DNA of 64,000 bases from Centrapalus pauciflorus (lineage: Eukaryota > Streptophyta > Magnoliopsida > Asterales > Asteraceae): contig JAANYP010002862.1 in assembly GCA_020465985.1 (NCBI GenBank), positions 1-64,000 of the forward strand, read 5' to 3'. The notes below the pieces were generated by a model. The model made no database searches and had not been told where the DNA came from. It worked only from the letters and a program-made list of their open reading frames with translations. The translations under genes and the position numbers were made by a program. Each line of letters starts with the position of its first letter. Position 1 is the first letter of the stretch. Positions 21,801-33,600 of this stretch are shown here, one piece after another.

Positions 21801-22007
21801 TCTTCCCATGATTCGACATAACCGGCACTAAAAATTACAAGATATAAGCAACCTCATTAAACCCTAACTCGATTCCTCAATTAATTATAACAAAATCTTT
21901 CTATTTCAACAAAATCAATATCATAGCAACAGATGATCGCAAAATGCAGCAAGTTAAGATTGTGAAGGAAGAAGATCATAATTCATACATACCTTATCAT
22001 CCCCCAT
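18865..22007 (-). CDS. BIN2: GSK3/shaggy-like kinase, BIN2 orthologue
   Basis: Twelve exons with GT-AG introns, in transcript order: 21993-22007, 21405-21497, 21189-21248, 20836-21108, 20693-20767, 20535-20591, 20314-20454, 20183-20233, 20007-20102, 19311-19394, 19056-19157 and 18865-18960. They sum to 1143 bp, giving 380 aa, the length of Arabidopsis BIN2. The numbering also coincides: ATP-binding Lys69, catalytic Asp165 in CHRDLKPQN, DFG at 184-186, autophosphorylated Tyr200 in SYICSRFYRAPE, and the TREE motif at 261-264. Start MGDDKEMSA and end SPELVNKLIPEHIKRQ match the BIN2 type rather than other shaggy subgroups. Known role: cytosolic and nuclear Ser/Thr kinase that phosphorylates BZR1/BES1 and so represses brassinosteroid responses. 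All key residues are intact. A second subgroup II paralogue cannot be fully excluded. Confidence 0.93.
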
Positions 22008-22691
22008 TTGACTGGTACGATTAACAATGTGACAGAAGGATTCGTCGGTCAAAATTGAATGTGTATTGATTCTTTTCTTCTTCTTTTTTTTTTTTTACAA
22101 TTTCCAGTTCAAATTTGGTGTACAGAAGAAAACATACCCAACAACTCCATGTGATTGACAGCCTCGCCCAACATCAAATAATCAAATTGCAGTTTTGACG
22201 ATAATGCCCTTCTTTTGTAGCATGATCATGCTTATGCTATTTATGTCAGTTTTAGCTCTTAAATAAACAACTCCGCCGTATATAATGAGTGGCTAAATCC
22301 GTAAATAGATTTCTTGAAACAAATATTACTAAAAATAATATAATAACAAATCTTGAAAATGAGGTTTTACTTGTAGGCTTTTACGTTCTAAATAATCGTC
22401 GAACCATGCCTTTTCACCTATGGATTGTTATTTAGACATTGAGTGAACTACAAATCAAGAAAGTGAAGATCTTGACATTTGTTAAAAATGGTTTCTTAAT
22501 TTCAAGTTTCAACTTCATATATTTCACGATTTCTATCTTTTAAGAAAACTCAAAACACTTTTGTTAACCAGGGTTTGTGTTATGAAATCGCACATTAAAC
22601 ATGACCAAATTCACACATACACCATCTTATTTCACACAGACCGGTATTGACGTTGCTAAAAAAATCAATAAAGTTATATGTATTATACTTA
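22008..22691. other. BIN2-like 5' flank
   Basis: Upstream of the BIN2-like ATG. The probable 5' leader contains an A-rich run (complement of the T run at 22086-22097) followed by GAAGAAGAAAAG. No clear TATA box or other gene is seen. Confidence 0.45.
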
Positions 22692-22843
22692 GGCATCAAG
22701 GAGTGGCACGGCAAGGAAGGTGATACCAAGCTTGGCATCCTTGGCACACCGCCCCTCCCCATGGCAACGGCATGCAAGACAATGACATCGGCATTTGGAT
22801 GCCGAATACATTCAACCCTTTCACACACACACACACTCTCTCT

Positions 22844-22930
<87 letters not shown>

Positions 22931-23357
22931 TCTTTTATTTTCTCAACTTAACACAACCAAAATATTCTATAAATTTTTTTTATTTCTATCATTTCAAATT
23001 TAAAAAAAAAAACACTGAATATATTTGGGGTCTTCAAAACATTTATATCAACGTTGATTCGGTTAATGATTTTGAAAACGAATATTCGGATCAAGACTTT
23101 GCGTAATTTAGTTTCATTTTATTGTTTTTTTTATTTTAATGTTTAAATTTAATGTTCTTATTTTAATTTTTTAAATGTTATGTTTAATTTTAATTTTATT
23201 AATTTAATGTTATTTTTATATTAATATTTTTATTTTAAGTTTATAATGAAAATAAAAGAAAATGAATGACATCCGCACCCTCGAAATGGCATCAAAATGA
23301 CAAAGCTGATGTGGCTGCTGTTTTGCTTGGCATCCATGGCATCCACTCCCTTTGGCC
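22692..23357. mobile_element. PIF/Harbinger-like non-autonomous element
   Basis: The left end GGCATCAAGGAGTGGCA and the right end read inward, GGCCAAAGGGAGTGGATGCC, form imperfect terminal inverted repeats. The element is flanked by TTA on both sides (22689-22691 and 23358-23360), the target duplication of PIF/Harbinger elements. It is 666 bp and its interior is AT-rich with no transposase. A (CA)n(CT)n(TA)n compound microsatellite lies inside at about 22825-22925. The TIR match is partial, so the superfamily call rests mainly on the TTA duplication. Confidence 0.7.
22846..22925. repeat. (TA)n microsatellite
   Basis: About 80 bp of uninterrupted TA inside the Harbinger-like element, preceded by short CA and CT runs. 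Confidence 0.95.
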
Positions 23358-23831
23358 TTACATATATTGCTCCTACAAATATGTAAACTACAAATTATGT
23401 ACGATGGTTGGTTGTAAAAGCAAGCAACAAGTGTTTGACGATCTTTTGTTTCATTTGTCATTGAGATAGATTGGTAGGGTAAAAAAGGATAATCAAAATC
23501 AATGAGAATCAAATTTAATTCAAAAACAAAAGCTATTGAAGCACCAAGTAACCATTTATATCATCCAATGAGCCTTAAATCAATAAAAAAATGAACCATA
23601 CTAATTAATCCTGTATGAGAATGTGGCTTGGTTTAATTATAACAAGTTAAAGAAAAACATTTGAAATGTGATTTTAAAGCTCATATTTAAACATAGGGAT
23701 TGCCACTTGAAATGGTGCCAAAAAAAAAAATAGATATATTAAAAACCCCTTTTGTTTTATGAGTATGGGCCTTCTCAAACGTCTAATAAGACTCATGTGT
23801 CTAAAAAGGGTCCTTTCAACTTCATTGTAAA

Positions 23832-24243
23832 TCTATCTATACTATTAAAAGAGTAACTATACTCAACTCTCATGAAGCCACGTGTCTTCGCCATGAATCG
23901 ACACGTGGCATTTATAGTTTTAAAAAATATTAAATACATTTAACCTATATCTATCCATATCTACTATAATCTATTTTTAAATTCAAATCAAATCAAATCC
24001 AACAAAATCTAATACTCTAATAACTTATTACTTATAATATAATATAATAAAAGTTTAAAATATTTTAAAAAATAATTATTATTCATGTGTGTTTAGAATT
24101 ATACAAAATTAATAGGTTGTAATAAATAATAATATCATTATTATATATATTTGTTTAAAAATAATATTTATATTTTTATATTTTAGTTTATTATATTTTA
24201 TATATATTAAAAATATCCGCTTAATACGCGGGTAATAAACTAG
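23832..24243 (+). mobile_element. Non-autonomous Helitron
   Basis: The 5' end TCTATCTATACTATTAAAAG follows an A. The 3' end is CTAG followed by T, preceded by the hairpin-like ATCCGCTTAATACGCGG and TAATAAACTAG. These are the Helitron hallmarks: a TC start, a short hairpin, a CTRR end and A|T insertion. The 412 bp body has no Rep/helicase coding. It is a close relative of the elements at 52159 and 54289. Confidence 0.85.
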
Positions 24244-26026
24244 TTAGTCAATATTATGAAAATATTAGTTAATTTACTGACGTCATTACGTGAATATTTA
24301 ACAAAATTATTTACATATAATTTAGACTTAAAATAATTCATGTTTTAAGTGTATTAAACTTAAAATATATATAAATTAAAGTTTTAATTTGAATTTCTTA
24401 CCTTCAAATTTTAATAGGTTATAGTTACATTTTGAATTTCAATCATCAAATTTGAAAGTTGTTTTAAATTTTTAGATTATTAAAATTCAAATTAAGGTTT
24501 TAAATATATTTACTTATTTATTAGTAAGTTTTAAATTAAGTAAATGCCTAAATGGGTGTATATAACTTCCATGTGCGATCAACAGTATGACTGTATAACT
24601 CATGACTTATGAGCACAGCACCATCACCTGGGCCATATTCAACCGCCCAATTTGCACGTTTCTTAATCACTGTTTGCACATTGCGATTGAGCATTTTAAA
24701 TGGCCCAATAACTTACACATAAATGGCTGTCATTGGCATGTCTAGTTACAACATATATAACATATAAACGTAATGTGCTAAATAGAATGATAAAGAGATT
24801 AAAGAGGCCCAATTTGGCATGCTCATTCAAAATCTGGTTATTGACATAATTGTGGCCACTTTAGTGTCTCTTTGGAAATGTTTAATATGATCAGGATTCA
24901 GATTTTAAGTTATCTAAAATATGACACAAATTTGAACTATTAACTATAGCCTGAACTTTATATATAAGGACTTAAGCAATAATCATTAATCAACAAACAA
25001 AATTACCAAAATTCTCACACACACGAGAAAGAGATCACATTTTAAGTCTTCAGATATTTGTACGAGTGAGCTTGGTCCTAAACCGGTTGTATCGGTTTTT
25101 TCGGCATACAAATAGGACCGAATCGGTTATAAAATTTTGGGTCCAATTCGATACCGGTTTTTTGGTACTTGGTCGGTTAACACCGATTAGATAAAAACTT
25201 GAGTTTTTCCATTCGTCAATCAATAACTCCGTGTAGAATTCTATAACTGGTGATCCCAACTATCATGTTGAAGATCTATGTTCGATCTCATTATGCAACC
25301 ATATTCGACAATTATAAACTCCTTTTAAAAACTCAAATCGATAATCCCAACGATCAGATAAAAAGATGTATGTGTTCCGAAACTATAGTCTAAAAATCAC
25401 GATGATCCAACAATGTACGTTCTTAGAAAGTTGTTTTTTCCTCTATTGCACATATTTAGCTGCAAGTAGAAAAACGAAACACCAAACTTCATCAATTAAT
25501 AAATTGCAGGAATCTCTAACCGACAATCTTGATGTCAAATTGAAGATACATGTGTTCCGAACATACAGACCAAAAATCATGACGATCCAACGACAAAATA
25601 TTCCATTCGTCTGTATTTTCAGTTCGCTTCCAATATTTTTCGAGAATTTTCCTAGTACCAATTCCAAACGATGCTAAAATCAAGAATAGAATATTGATCC
25701 GATACCGGTACGCTTTCAAAAAAATTGGTTATAAATCTCTTTCTAGATATTTACTGTTGCATAAATTTACATGTTTATAGATTTTATCTTTTAGGTGTTT
25801 TTCAAGATATTGTTTCATCCTTCAGTTTATAGGTAAGCGTCACACCATTTATGTTAATTCTGTGTTTCAATTAATTATATAAACATATTGATACTATGTC
25901 ACAAATCGGATTGAGTCCAAATTTAATGTCAATAATGCCAATAGAACGATTTGACTAGTTTTGACTTGATTCTAGATCCACGTGCTTCTTTAATATTTCC
26001 AAGTATATAGATACAACTTCAGTAAC
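24244..26026. other. Intergenic with a possible hAT-like relic
   Basis: 24244-25060 is AT-rich without features. About 25065-25735 resembles a decayed hAT-like element: it opens with GAGTGAGCTTGGTCC and ACCGGTT-rich sequence and closes with GATCCGATACCGGTACG. Inside, a block beginning AGATGTATGTGTTCCGAA (25361) recurs as AGATACATGTGTTCCGAA (25545). No terminal repeats or target duplication could be proven. Confidence 0.45.
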
Positions 26027-26037
26027 AACTAAATCAA

Positions 26038-26426
26038 TTATATGATACAGCTTCTTTAATATTTCAGTAACAAGTATATGAAACAATGGGAAGAGGAAGC
26101 AGTTTCTTGAAGCTGGAGTTGGAGGTTTACTATGGTTTATTTGGATTGCTAGGAACGACATGATCTTCAATAAAAGGAAGTTTGATCCTTTACGTGTTAT
26201 TGACGATTTTCAGGCGTCGTTATTTGCATGGGTTAAGTATAGGGGTAAATGTTCTAGTGTCTCTTGGGGAATGTGGAATTGTAATCCTTTGTTATCTTTT
26301 TGATTTGTATTCTCATCTAGTATCTTGCTAGATTTTATTATTAATAATATTTTGGTTTTCTAGTCTAGGGTGATGGCAATGCCTAAACTCTAGGCTAGTT
26401 ACCAGTTTGGCTGTTAAAAAAAAAAA
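26038..26426 (+). mobile_element. 5'-truncated LINE tail
   Basis: From about 26110 one frame reads AGVGGLLWFIWIARNDMIFN and continues to KCSSVSWGMWNCNPLLSF then a stop near 26303. This matches the W-x-IW-x-x-RN-x-x-x-F region at the C-terminus of plant LINE ORF2 proteins. A 3' untranslated tail ends in a 14 bp A run. An 11 bp direct repeat AACTAAATCAA flanks the element (26027-26037 and 26427-26437), as expected for target-primed reverse transcription. The first 40 bp look like a copy of the flank, so the true LINE part may start near 26082. Confidence 0.85.
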
Positions 26427-26437
26427 AACTAAATCAA

Positions 26438-29089
26438 CATCTTAAAGTAAAAGGTGACATTGACACTTTCATAATCTCCATCTATCATTGTATAGTTTTA
26501 CACCAAACAAGACTTGACGAAATTGAAAAGATAATTTGTTGATCATTTAACAAACCTAAATGTGAATCTTATACGGGAAATAAAATTCTTGATTAAGTCG
26601 ATTTTATCTCATTTATAAATTTAAAAGAATCTAAGGAATAAACTGTCAAAAATTGAAACTTTTCTTGTCATATAATACACCTTTTAATTTCAAACACTAA
26701 CTTCTTTTTATGTTACAACCAAACCATTAAACTCATACTTTGCAAAAGTAAAAAATGTATATTTTACAAATATTTTTTTTACAAAGATATCACATATGTA
26801 GTTACTTCCACATTTCCATCTATATAAATCATCTAAAATATGTTACTTCTAGTTCTAGAGGTGGGATTGTAAGTTTGTAACTCATTAGCAATTAAACAAG
26901 TCAAATTTTGATCATATAAAAAAAAAAAAAAAAACAAAGGGTAAACCCACCCACTGGCCCACACTCAAAATGAATGAGGTAAAACATGTAACTTTTGATT
27001 AAACCTTAAACATTCACTAAAGATTTTCAATCACCAACCACTAATCTGTAATCTACCATCAGTTTGGGTTGTATTCTTTTGGGAAAATTATAAAAAAAAT
27101 CATAAAAGTATAAAAAAATTTTGATCAAGTTTCCATTTCATTTTTTTTCCTGATAGATTCTCAAACTGTTTAAAACTTTTAAATTCACCCGTCAACCTGT
27201 TATAGCAGGTTAACATGCCTAAACCTATTTTCCAAAAACTATCAAAATTTAGAACTTTAATTAAGTCTCCCACTAAAACTTTTAATTATAACAAAAAATC
27301 TATTTACGATTTTATTTTTTCTTAAGATTTATAATTATTTTTTTATGTTTACTTTGGATATTTATTTATGTTTATATTACCATTATATAACATCATTTGT
27401 TTATGGAAATGTACAAAAAATACGTGCATTTGTATATAATTATATAATAATAGGAAAAAAAAAAAAAAAAGGAAATAAAAAGGTGGAGAAGATGTTGGCA
27501 TTGGCAAAGAAAACAAGAAGGTGAGACAAAGAATAGGTGAAACGGAGGTTGATGGGCGTCTAAGTTGTTATTTTGTAGCCACCCATTCCATTGCCTACTT
27601 TCGGTCTTCCTATTTGACTTGCAAACCCATAATCATAAGCAGAAGTCAAGTGCACGCCATTAGTCATTAGATGCCCTAAACCTAAATAAACGCGTTGGTC
27701 GTGTCCAATCATGTGTTAAAATGTGCAAGTGATTAAAATATACCGTTAAATTGTTTGGTTCTGTTAAATTGATTCGGACTCCTACACTAAATATTAGTTT
27801 ATTGACTCACGTATTACATATATATCTTTAATAAAATTTATTAATATAAAAATAAAATTTAGTACATAATATAAACAAAATATAAAAATACTAATATATT
27901 TGTTAAAACTAATATTTTTATAGTTTAATAAATAAATATTAATGATAACTACTTTTTATATCTTTAAGTTTAAATATTTTAATTGATGTAATTTTATATT
28001 TTAATTTATGTATAACATACTGCATATATTTTTATTACAAGAAATAAAAATGTCACGAAATATGATTTTACTAATTAACTTTTACTTGTCAAACATTTGA
28101 TATATTTGTATAACACTGATTTATTTTTAAGATATTATGATCGAGACAAAATAAAAATATGATAATCACTTTACACCGTATGAAAAATAAATAAGGTTGT
28201 GTTAAATACTTAATAATACACATTTTCTTTCTTAATCCTTCGTCTTAGCTTAAGGAGAGGGAAGGGGATACTTAAAAATGAGGGATTGTGTATGTAACAT
28301 TTCAAAAAATAAAGAGATTAAAGCAAAACCAATGTAAAATCAAATTTAGCTTTCTTCAATACAAACCATTAGATTTTATTATCTTTATTACAAATGAATT
28401 ATGTCATTAAATATTGTTATAAACAGTTTGATTACACGTATTATATTAGAACATTAGGAGTCCTTTGGTTTTTCGAAAACAAGATAAGAATATTCGAAAG
28501 AGAAAGAAAATAAAGGGTGATTAAAGAAAGAAAAAGGAATAAAGTTAATTAAAATAAGCGTAAAAAGAAGAAACACAAAAGCATGGAGAAAAATTTATAA
28601 TGATGATAATATTAAATTTAATAAAGGGAATAGGAGATGATGTAAGTAAAACAAGGTACAAAGGACAAACGATTAGTGGGATTTCCATTTTCCCTGAATC
28701 ACACCTTACCCACTTCTATTTGTCCACCTGTTTTAATTTTATTCCATTTTTCGGTCTATAATTTTCTATTTCGACTACGATTTATATTTAAAACATTTGA
28801 AGTGATATCTATTATCTAATGGAAAAAAAAACCAAAGACAATGAAATTGACTTTATTTATTAACTATTTTAATTTATGATGATGATACGTAAATAAGTAT
28901 TGTTAATGATATCAAGAATTTGGATATCTTAAAAACCCCCAAAAAAAAATACTTTTTTTTGCAAAAAATTTAGCAAATTTACTCACCTTTTGATTTTTTT
29001 ACTATTGAATAAAAAATAAAAATGAATTAAATCATAGCCATCCCGAGGCTAGTTACTAGATGCATAAATTTGCCCATGTGGCATTCTTA
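26438..29089. other. AT-rich intergenic, no gene recognised
   Basis: About 2.6 kb with long A and T runs (for example near 26920 and 27455). I see no coding exon, no complete transposon and no RNA gene. A fragment at about 28455-28690, beginning GGAGTCCTTTGGTTTTTCG, may be half of a MITE. Confidence 0.5.
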
Positions 29090-29396
29090 TGTGACGTTTG
29101 TTTCACAGAATGGAATTCAAAAGAATTAAAATTCAATTTTAGTTATTAATTTGGTTGATGGTGAATGTAAAATATGGTTTTTAGTACTGATTAGATATAT
29201 AGGTTGGGAATTTAATTCATGTATAAGTTGGAATTTAACTCATGTATAAGTTGGAAAGATTGTCAAATTTCTATATATAAGAAAATTTGATGGAAAATAC
29301 ATAAAATTTAACCATTTACATTAGTTATCAAAAATGATAAACAAGGTATATTTAAATTACAATTCCATCGTTTTATCACACGAACCAAACGTCGCC
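29090..29396. mobile_element. Tourist-like (PIF/Harbinger) MITE
   Basis: 307 bp flanked by TTA at 29087-29089 and 29397-29399. The left end is TGTGACGTTTGTTTCACAGA and the right end read inward is GGCGACGTTTGGTTCGTGTG, giving imperfect terminal repeats that share GACGTTTG and further inside GGAATT. No coding capacity. Its size is almost the same as the MITE at 53586-53891, which has a related GCGTTTGGTTCG end. Confidence 0.75.
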
Positions 29397-29692
29397 TTAT
29401 ACTATTCCAAATTGTCAATCCGTTGTTTCTTTATAATTTTATATATATCAGTCGTACCATTTTAATTAGTAAGTTGCTATCGAAACTTCATTTTTATTTG
29501 TTGTACCTCCTTTTCATGTTAAAAATACTTACTGTTTATGATCTTTTAAAATATTTAATTATTAAAATAATAAGAAAATATCAAGTCAATAAAAATACAA
29601 GGATGTAACGTCATAAGAGATGTGAATAGAATGTTTGTTGCAAATTAAAGGAATGTAGAATATGACATCATAAAAAGAATGTGAAGAGAATT

Positions 29693-30090
29693 TCCTATAT
29701 ATTTAATATAATAAAAAACTACTCAAAATACCATCATATTTCATCATTAAAATGTTAAAAGGTAACACTTTAATTGATTTTAAAATTTCTAATATTTATT
29801 ATTGTCGTTATAAGAAATAAAAATCTATCTTAAAATAGTAACTAAATGCCACATGACATGCTCTCATTTAATCTGACACATGTCACTCTCTCCTTTTGAC
29901 AGGTCATTTACTGATTTTATTTTTTAAATTTTAAAGGAAATTAAATCTATATAAATCTAATATGGATTAATTTAATAATTAACTAACTAAAATTAAGCAA
30001 ACTTTATTATTCATATAATTATTATATTATACATATATCTAAATATCAATTTCTAGAATTAACCCATGTAATACATGGGTAATAACCTAA
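29693..30090 (+). mobile_element. Probable non-autonomous Helitron
   Basis: The 3' end has a hairpin CCCATGTAATACATGGG followed by TAATAACCTAA and then T, matching the hairpin-TAATAA-CTRR plan of the other Helitrons here with CTAA in place of CTAG. The proposed 5' end TCCTATATATTTAATATAAT is not preceded by A, so the left boundary is uncertain. Confidence 0.5.
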
Positions 30091-30643
30091 TAATTATTAT
30101 GATAGGTACACTTTATGTTAAAAATAAAATGCGACATTTCTTACATTAAAAACTACACAAATATTTAGGAACCAAAATATTAGGAACCAAAATAAGATTT
30201 AGTAACAAATCTTGCATGTTAAATCAACCAACAACCCCTTTGAAGAGTTGAAGTTGCCCCAAATGATACGGACTTTCTACGTTATATCCGTCCGTAGAAG
30301 TTACTGCAACGTGTGCGTCACGTGACTTTCCCAATTAAAGTTTGCACTTATTGCATCGACCGCTTATACAGTAAGCAGTTTTCATGGTACGTTTACCAGA
30401 AAAGAAATAGAGACCGGACTTGCCAATTATGTACGTACCCATTTGATAGCAACCACTCTCATCTCAATCAATGCAAAGCCCTTTCTCAAGCTTAATAAAA
30501 ACAAATCCAGAAAAACATACAACTTCTAAAGCACGCCGTACAAGCTATCGAAACACAAATTCTTCTGGATTCAGTAATCACAGCGCTGGCTTTCTTCCCA
30601 AGTAAAAAGTAACAAAACACAAGTGTAAAAAAAAAAAGGTTGG

Positions 30644-33600
30644 TCAGTTCAACTCCGCCGTGATTGGATGTATGTCTTTCAGCATGCCTAAAACCTGCTG
30701 CATCGTGGGTCTTTTCCCAGGCGTCTCCGCCGTGCACAGGTACCCAACTCGAAGGCACTCCACCATTTCACTCACTGAGTTGTCCCCGAGTCTCAGCCTC
30801 GAGTCCAGCGCGTCCACCCCTCTCCCTTCCCTAACCAATTTCCTTGCTCTAATTACCGCTTCTTCCGACCCTGTTTCACCCGTCAACAACTCGATTAAGA
30901 CAACCCCAAAACTGTACACGTCAGAATCGGTGGTCTGTGTACCGACTAGGTCACGACTCAGTCCGATGTCGGCGATTTTGGGATCGAGATAATCCGATAG
31001 GAGGATGTTGGAGGGGACGAGGTGGCCATGGACTACTGGTACGGATTGCGCGTGATGGAGATAGGCGAGGCCACGAGCTATTCCGACGGCGATGTTATGA
31101 CGTGTCCGCCACTCCATTTTTTCGGGTGAGGAGGAGTCCACGGGATACTCCCACGTGTCTGTGCTCCAGTCTTCAACGTCGGTTTTGCCTGTTGGGAGCT
31201 CTTGTAGCCACCGGTGGAGATCACCGTTGGCCATAAACTCGTATAACACTAGTTTTTCCTTCCCTGCATCACACTTGGAAATTAATGCTTGATAACCAGT
31301 TTTTTTATCTTTTCTTTTGAATTTAGGAATAATATTATTAAAAGTAAAATTTCTTTTTGCAAGCATGTTTGGTTCAATTGTTAAAATTACAAACTTTTTT
31401 GTTTTTATTTTACATTTATAATACTATTATATATGATTTTTTATTATTAACATCATCGATTTTTATATTTTTAACATTAGTAACAAAATGTTAAAAACTT
31501 TTTATAATAAATGATAAAAGATATAAAAATTAATGATATTCATTCGACAAAATATATAAAAATAATGAAAAATACAAAATAGATAATGTTATTAATAATA
31601 AAAAACAAATAATATTTTTAATAATGAAAATTATAAACAATTGACCTTTATATTTTTTATCTTACGCAATTATCATTTCATTACTAAAATCCGATCAACA
31701 TGGCAATTAACATTTTATTTTTACACTTTTACCATCAATTTAACTATTTAATTACCATTTTTAGCAAACAAATTTAACATTCTTAACAACATTTTATTCA
31801 TGATAATTATCAAATTTGGATAAGTTTTGAAGACATAATAACTAAAAGAAATATAAATGTCAAATTGAATGATAAAAAAAAATAGATTTATATTTAATTA
31901 ATGACATGTCGAATATATATTTTGATACTTCTTAAAGAAATTAGTTTTTAGACTGAAATCCCCTAAATAAATCTAGTTTTTGATTGATTCCTAATTATAT
32001 AAAATGCAATAAATACCCAACAAACGTACTAAATGACCTATGAAATTATGCATGGCTCTAGATATTACAACAAAGTTATTTAATAAATATCCCTAAATAA
32101 AATAATATCAAAAGTAGTTGCTAGTCAGTTATAACTTAATAAATGTATCACTCTTTCTGTACTGGTTCACTTCACATGTATACAAGCAATTTCATGAAAC
32201 ATACTATAATTTCTTATGCATCATTGCATAACAATAATAATAATGCTCAAACATTTATACCACATATCTTTTCTTATTGTACATCGCTCATCAATTATCA
32301 AAACCATCTTATTCAACTATAAGCGTGCCCTATAAAAATCCAAAATGAAGACTTGAGTTTATACTTAATAAAAACTATATATAAATGGATTAAGGTCGCA
32401 CAATGTCAACGTAATTTTTCAAATGTACAGATATTGTACAAGAACATTTTTTTAACATGTATGATAAATGTGTTTTAGTTTTTCATTCCAACATGACACA
32501 TTAATACATAAAACCTGGTTTTCATACCGATAGAGCTCGATTTTTTAATCGTATTGAAATGAAAAACTAAAATACATGAAGATACAAAAATGGCAACACG
32601 ATAGAGCACGAATTATGGGGTTGTGCTAGATGTCATGTATGTATCCTTTTCAGAGGGTAAAATAGTCTTCTACAAGTTATGGGTCAAAAATCATGATAAA
32701 TTGTCTCTTTTAGAGAATTTAATTTGTATTAAAAACTTGTTTATTTATATTCTGACCAACTTTTTTTCTTCTACCCTTTCCTGCACATTATCTTCTGTAA
32801 TAGTGTTCTGCCCTTCACATAATCTATTTGACTTTTCAAAAAGTGGTACAAAATTGAAAACCGTGGACATATCGGTAAGTTTCCATTTCCTAAACAATGA
32901 CTAGTACTGCCACCAGACACCCTAAATCTTACTTCCACCCCTAATTTTGTTTTACTTTATGTTCTCATTCTCTTTCCCTCTTAAATGTATATTACTCCTT
33001 CACGTCACAAGTATTTACCATTAAGGTTAATTTAAAAGCTTCGGTTTCTATTTTCTGAAGGTCATCCTCAATGGTCTGTTTGAATGAAGAAACTTGAACT
33101 TTTGATTAGAAAATAAGAGTTTTTGTTTATAATAAAAACTATCATACTAGTTTTCAAAAGAAACTTGACATTTTAACAAAACAAAATTATTGTTTACCTT
33201 CCTAATAGCCACACCTACTTTAGCAAATTAATATATTTACAAAATTAAAAGTTCCAGCTCACAACTCCAACTAGTTTTTATCAAATACACTCGTAATAAT
33301 ACAAAAGAAAACTACTGATATAAGTGATAATGAAACATAAAACCTCCAAAACAGAGCTAGGACTAAGGGGATTGAAGTTAGTTTGGTTTTTGGGTATGGT
33401 TATAAGACTTGAAAAAAATAAATAATAAGAATGTTGTTATTGTATGTTAAAAAGATGGACATTTTTAGTAGAGGTTACAAACCAATGTCTTGAAATTAAA
33501 TGTGTAACGTCATAAGATCATATACTCAATCCAATAAATTCTACATAACAAATATATTAATACCTATATGTAGCCACAATGAGGTACTTAACTTGTACCC

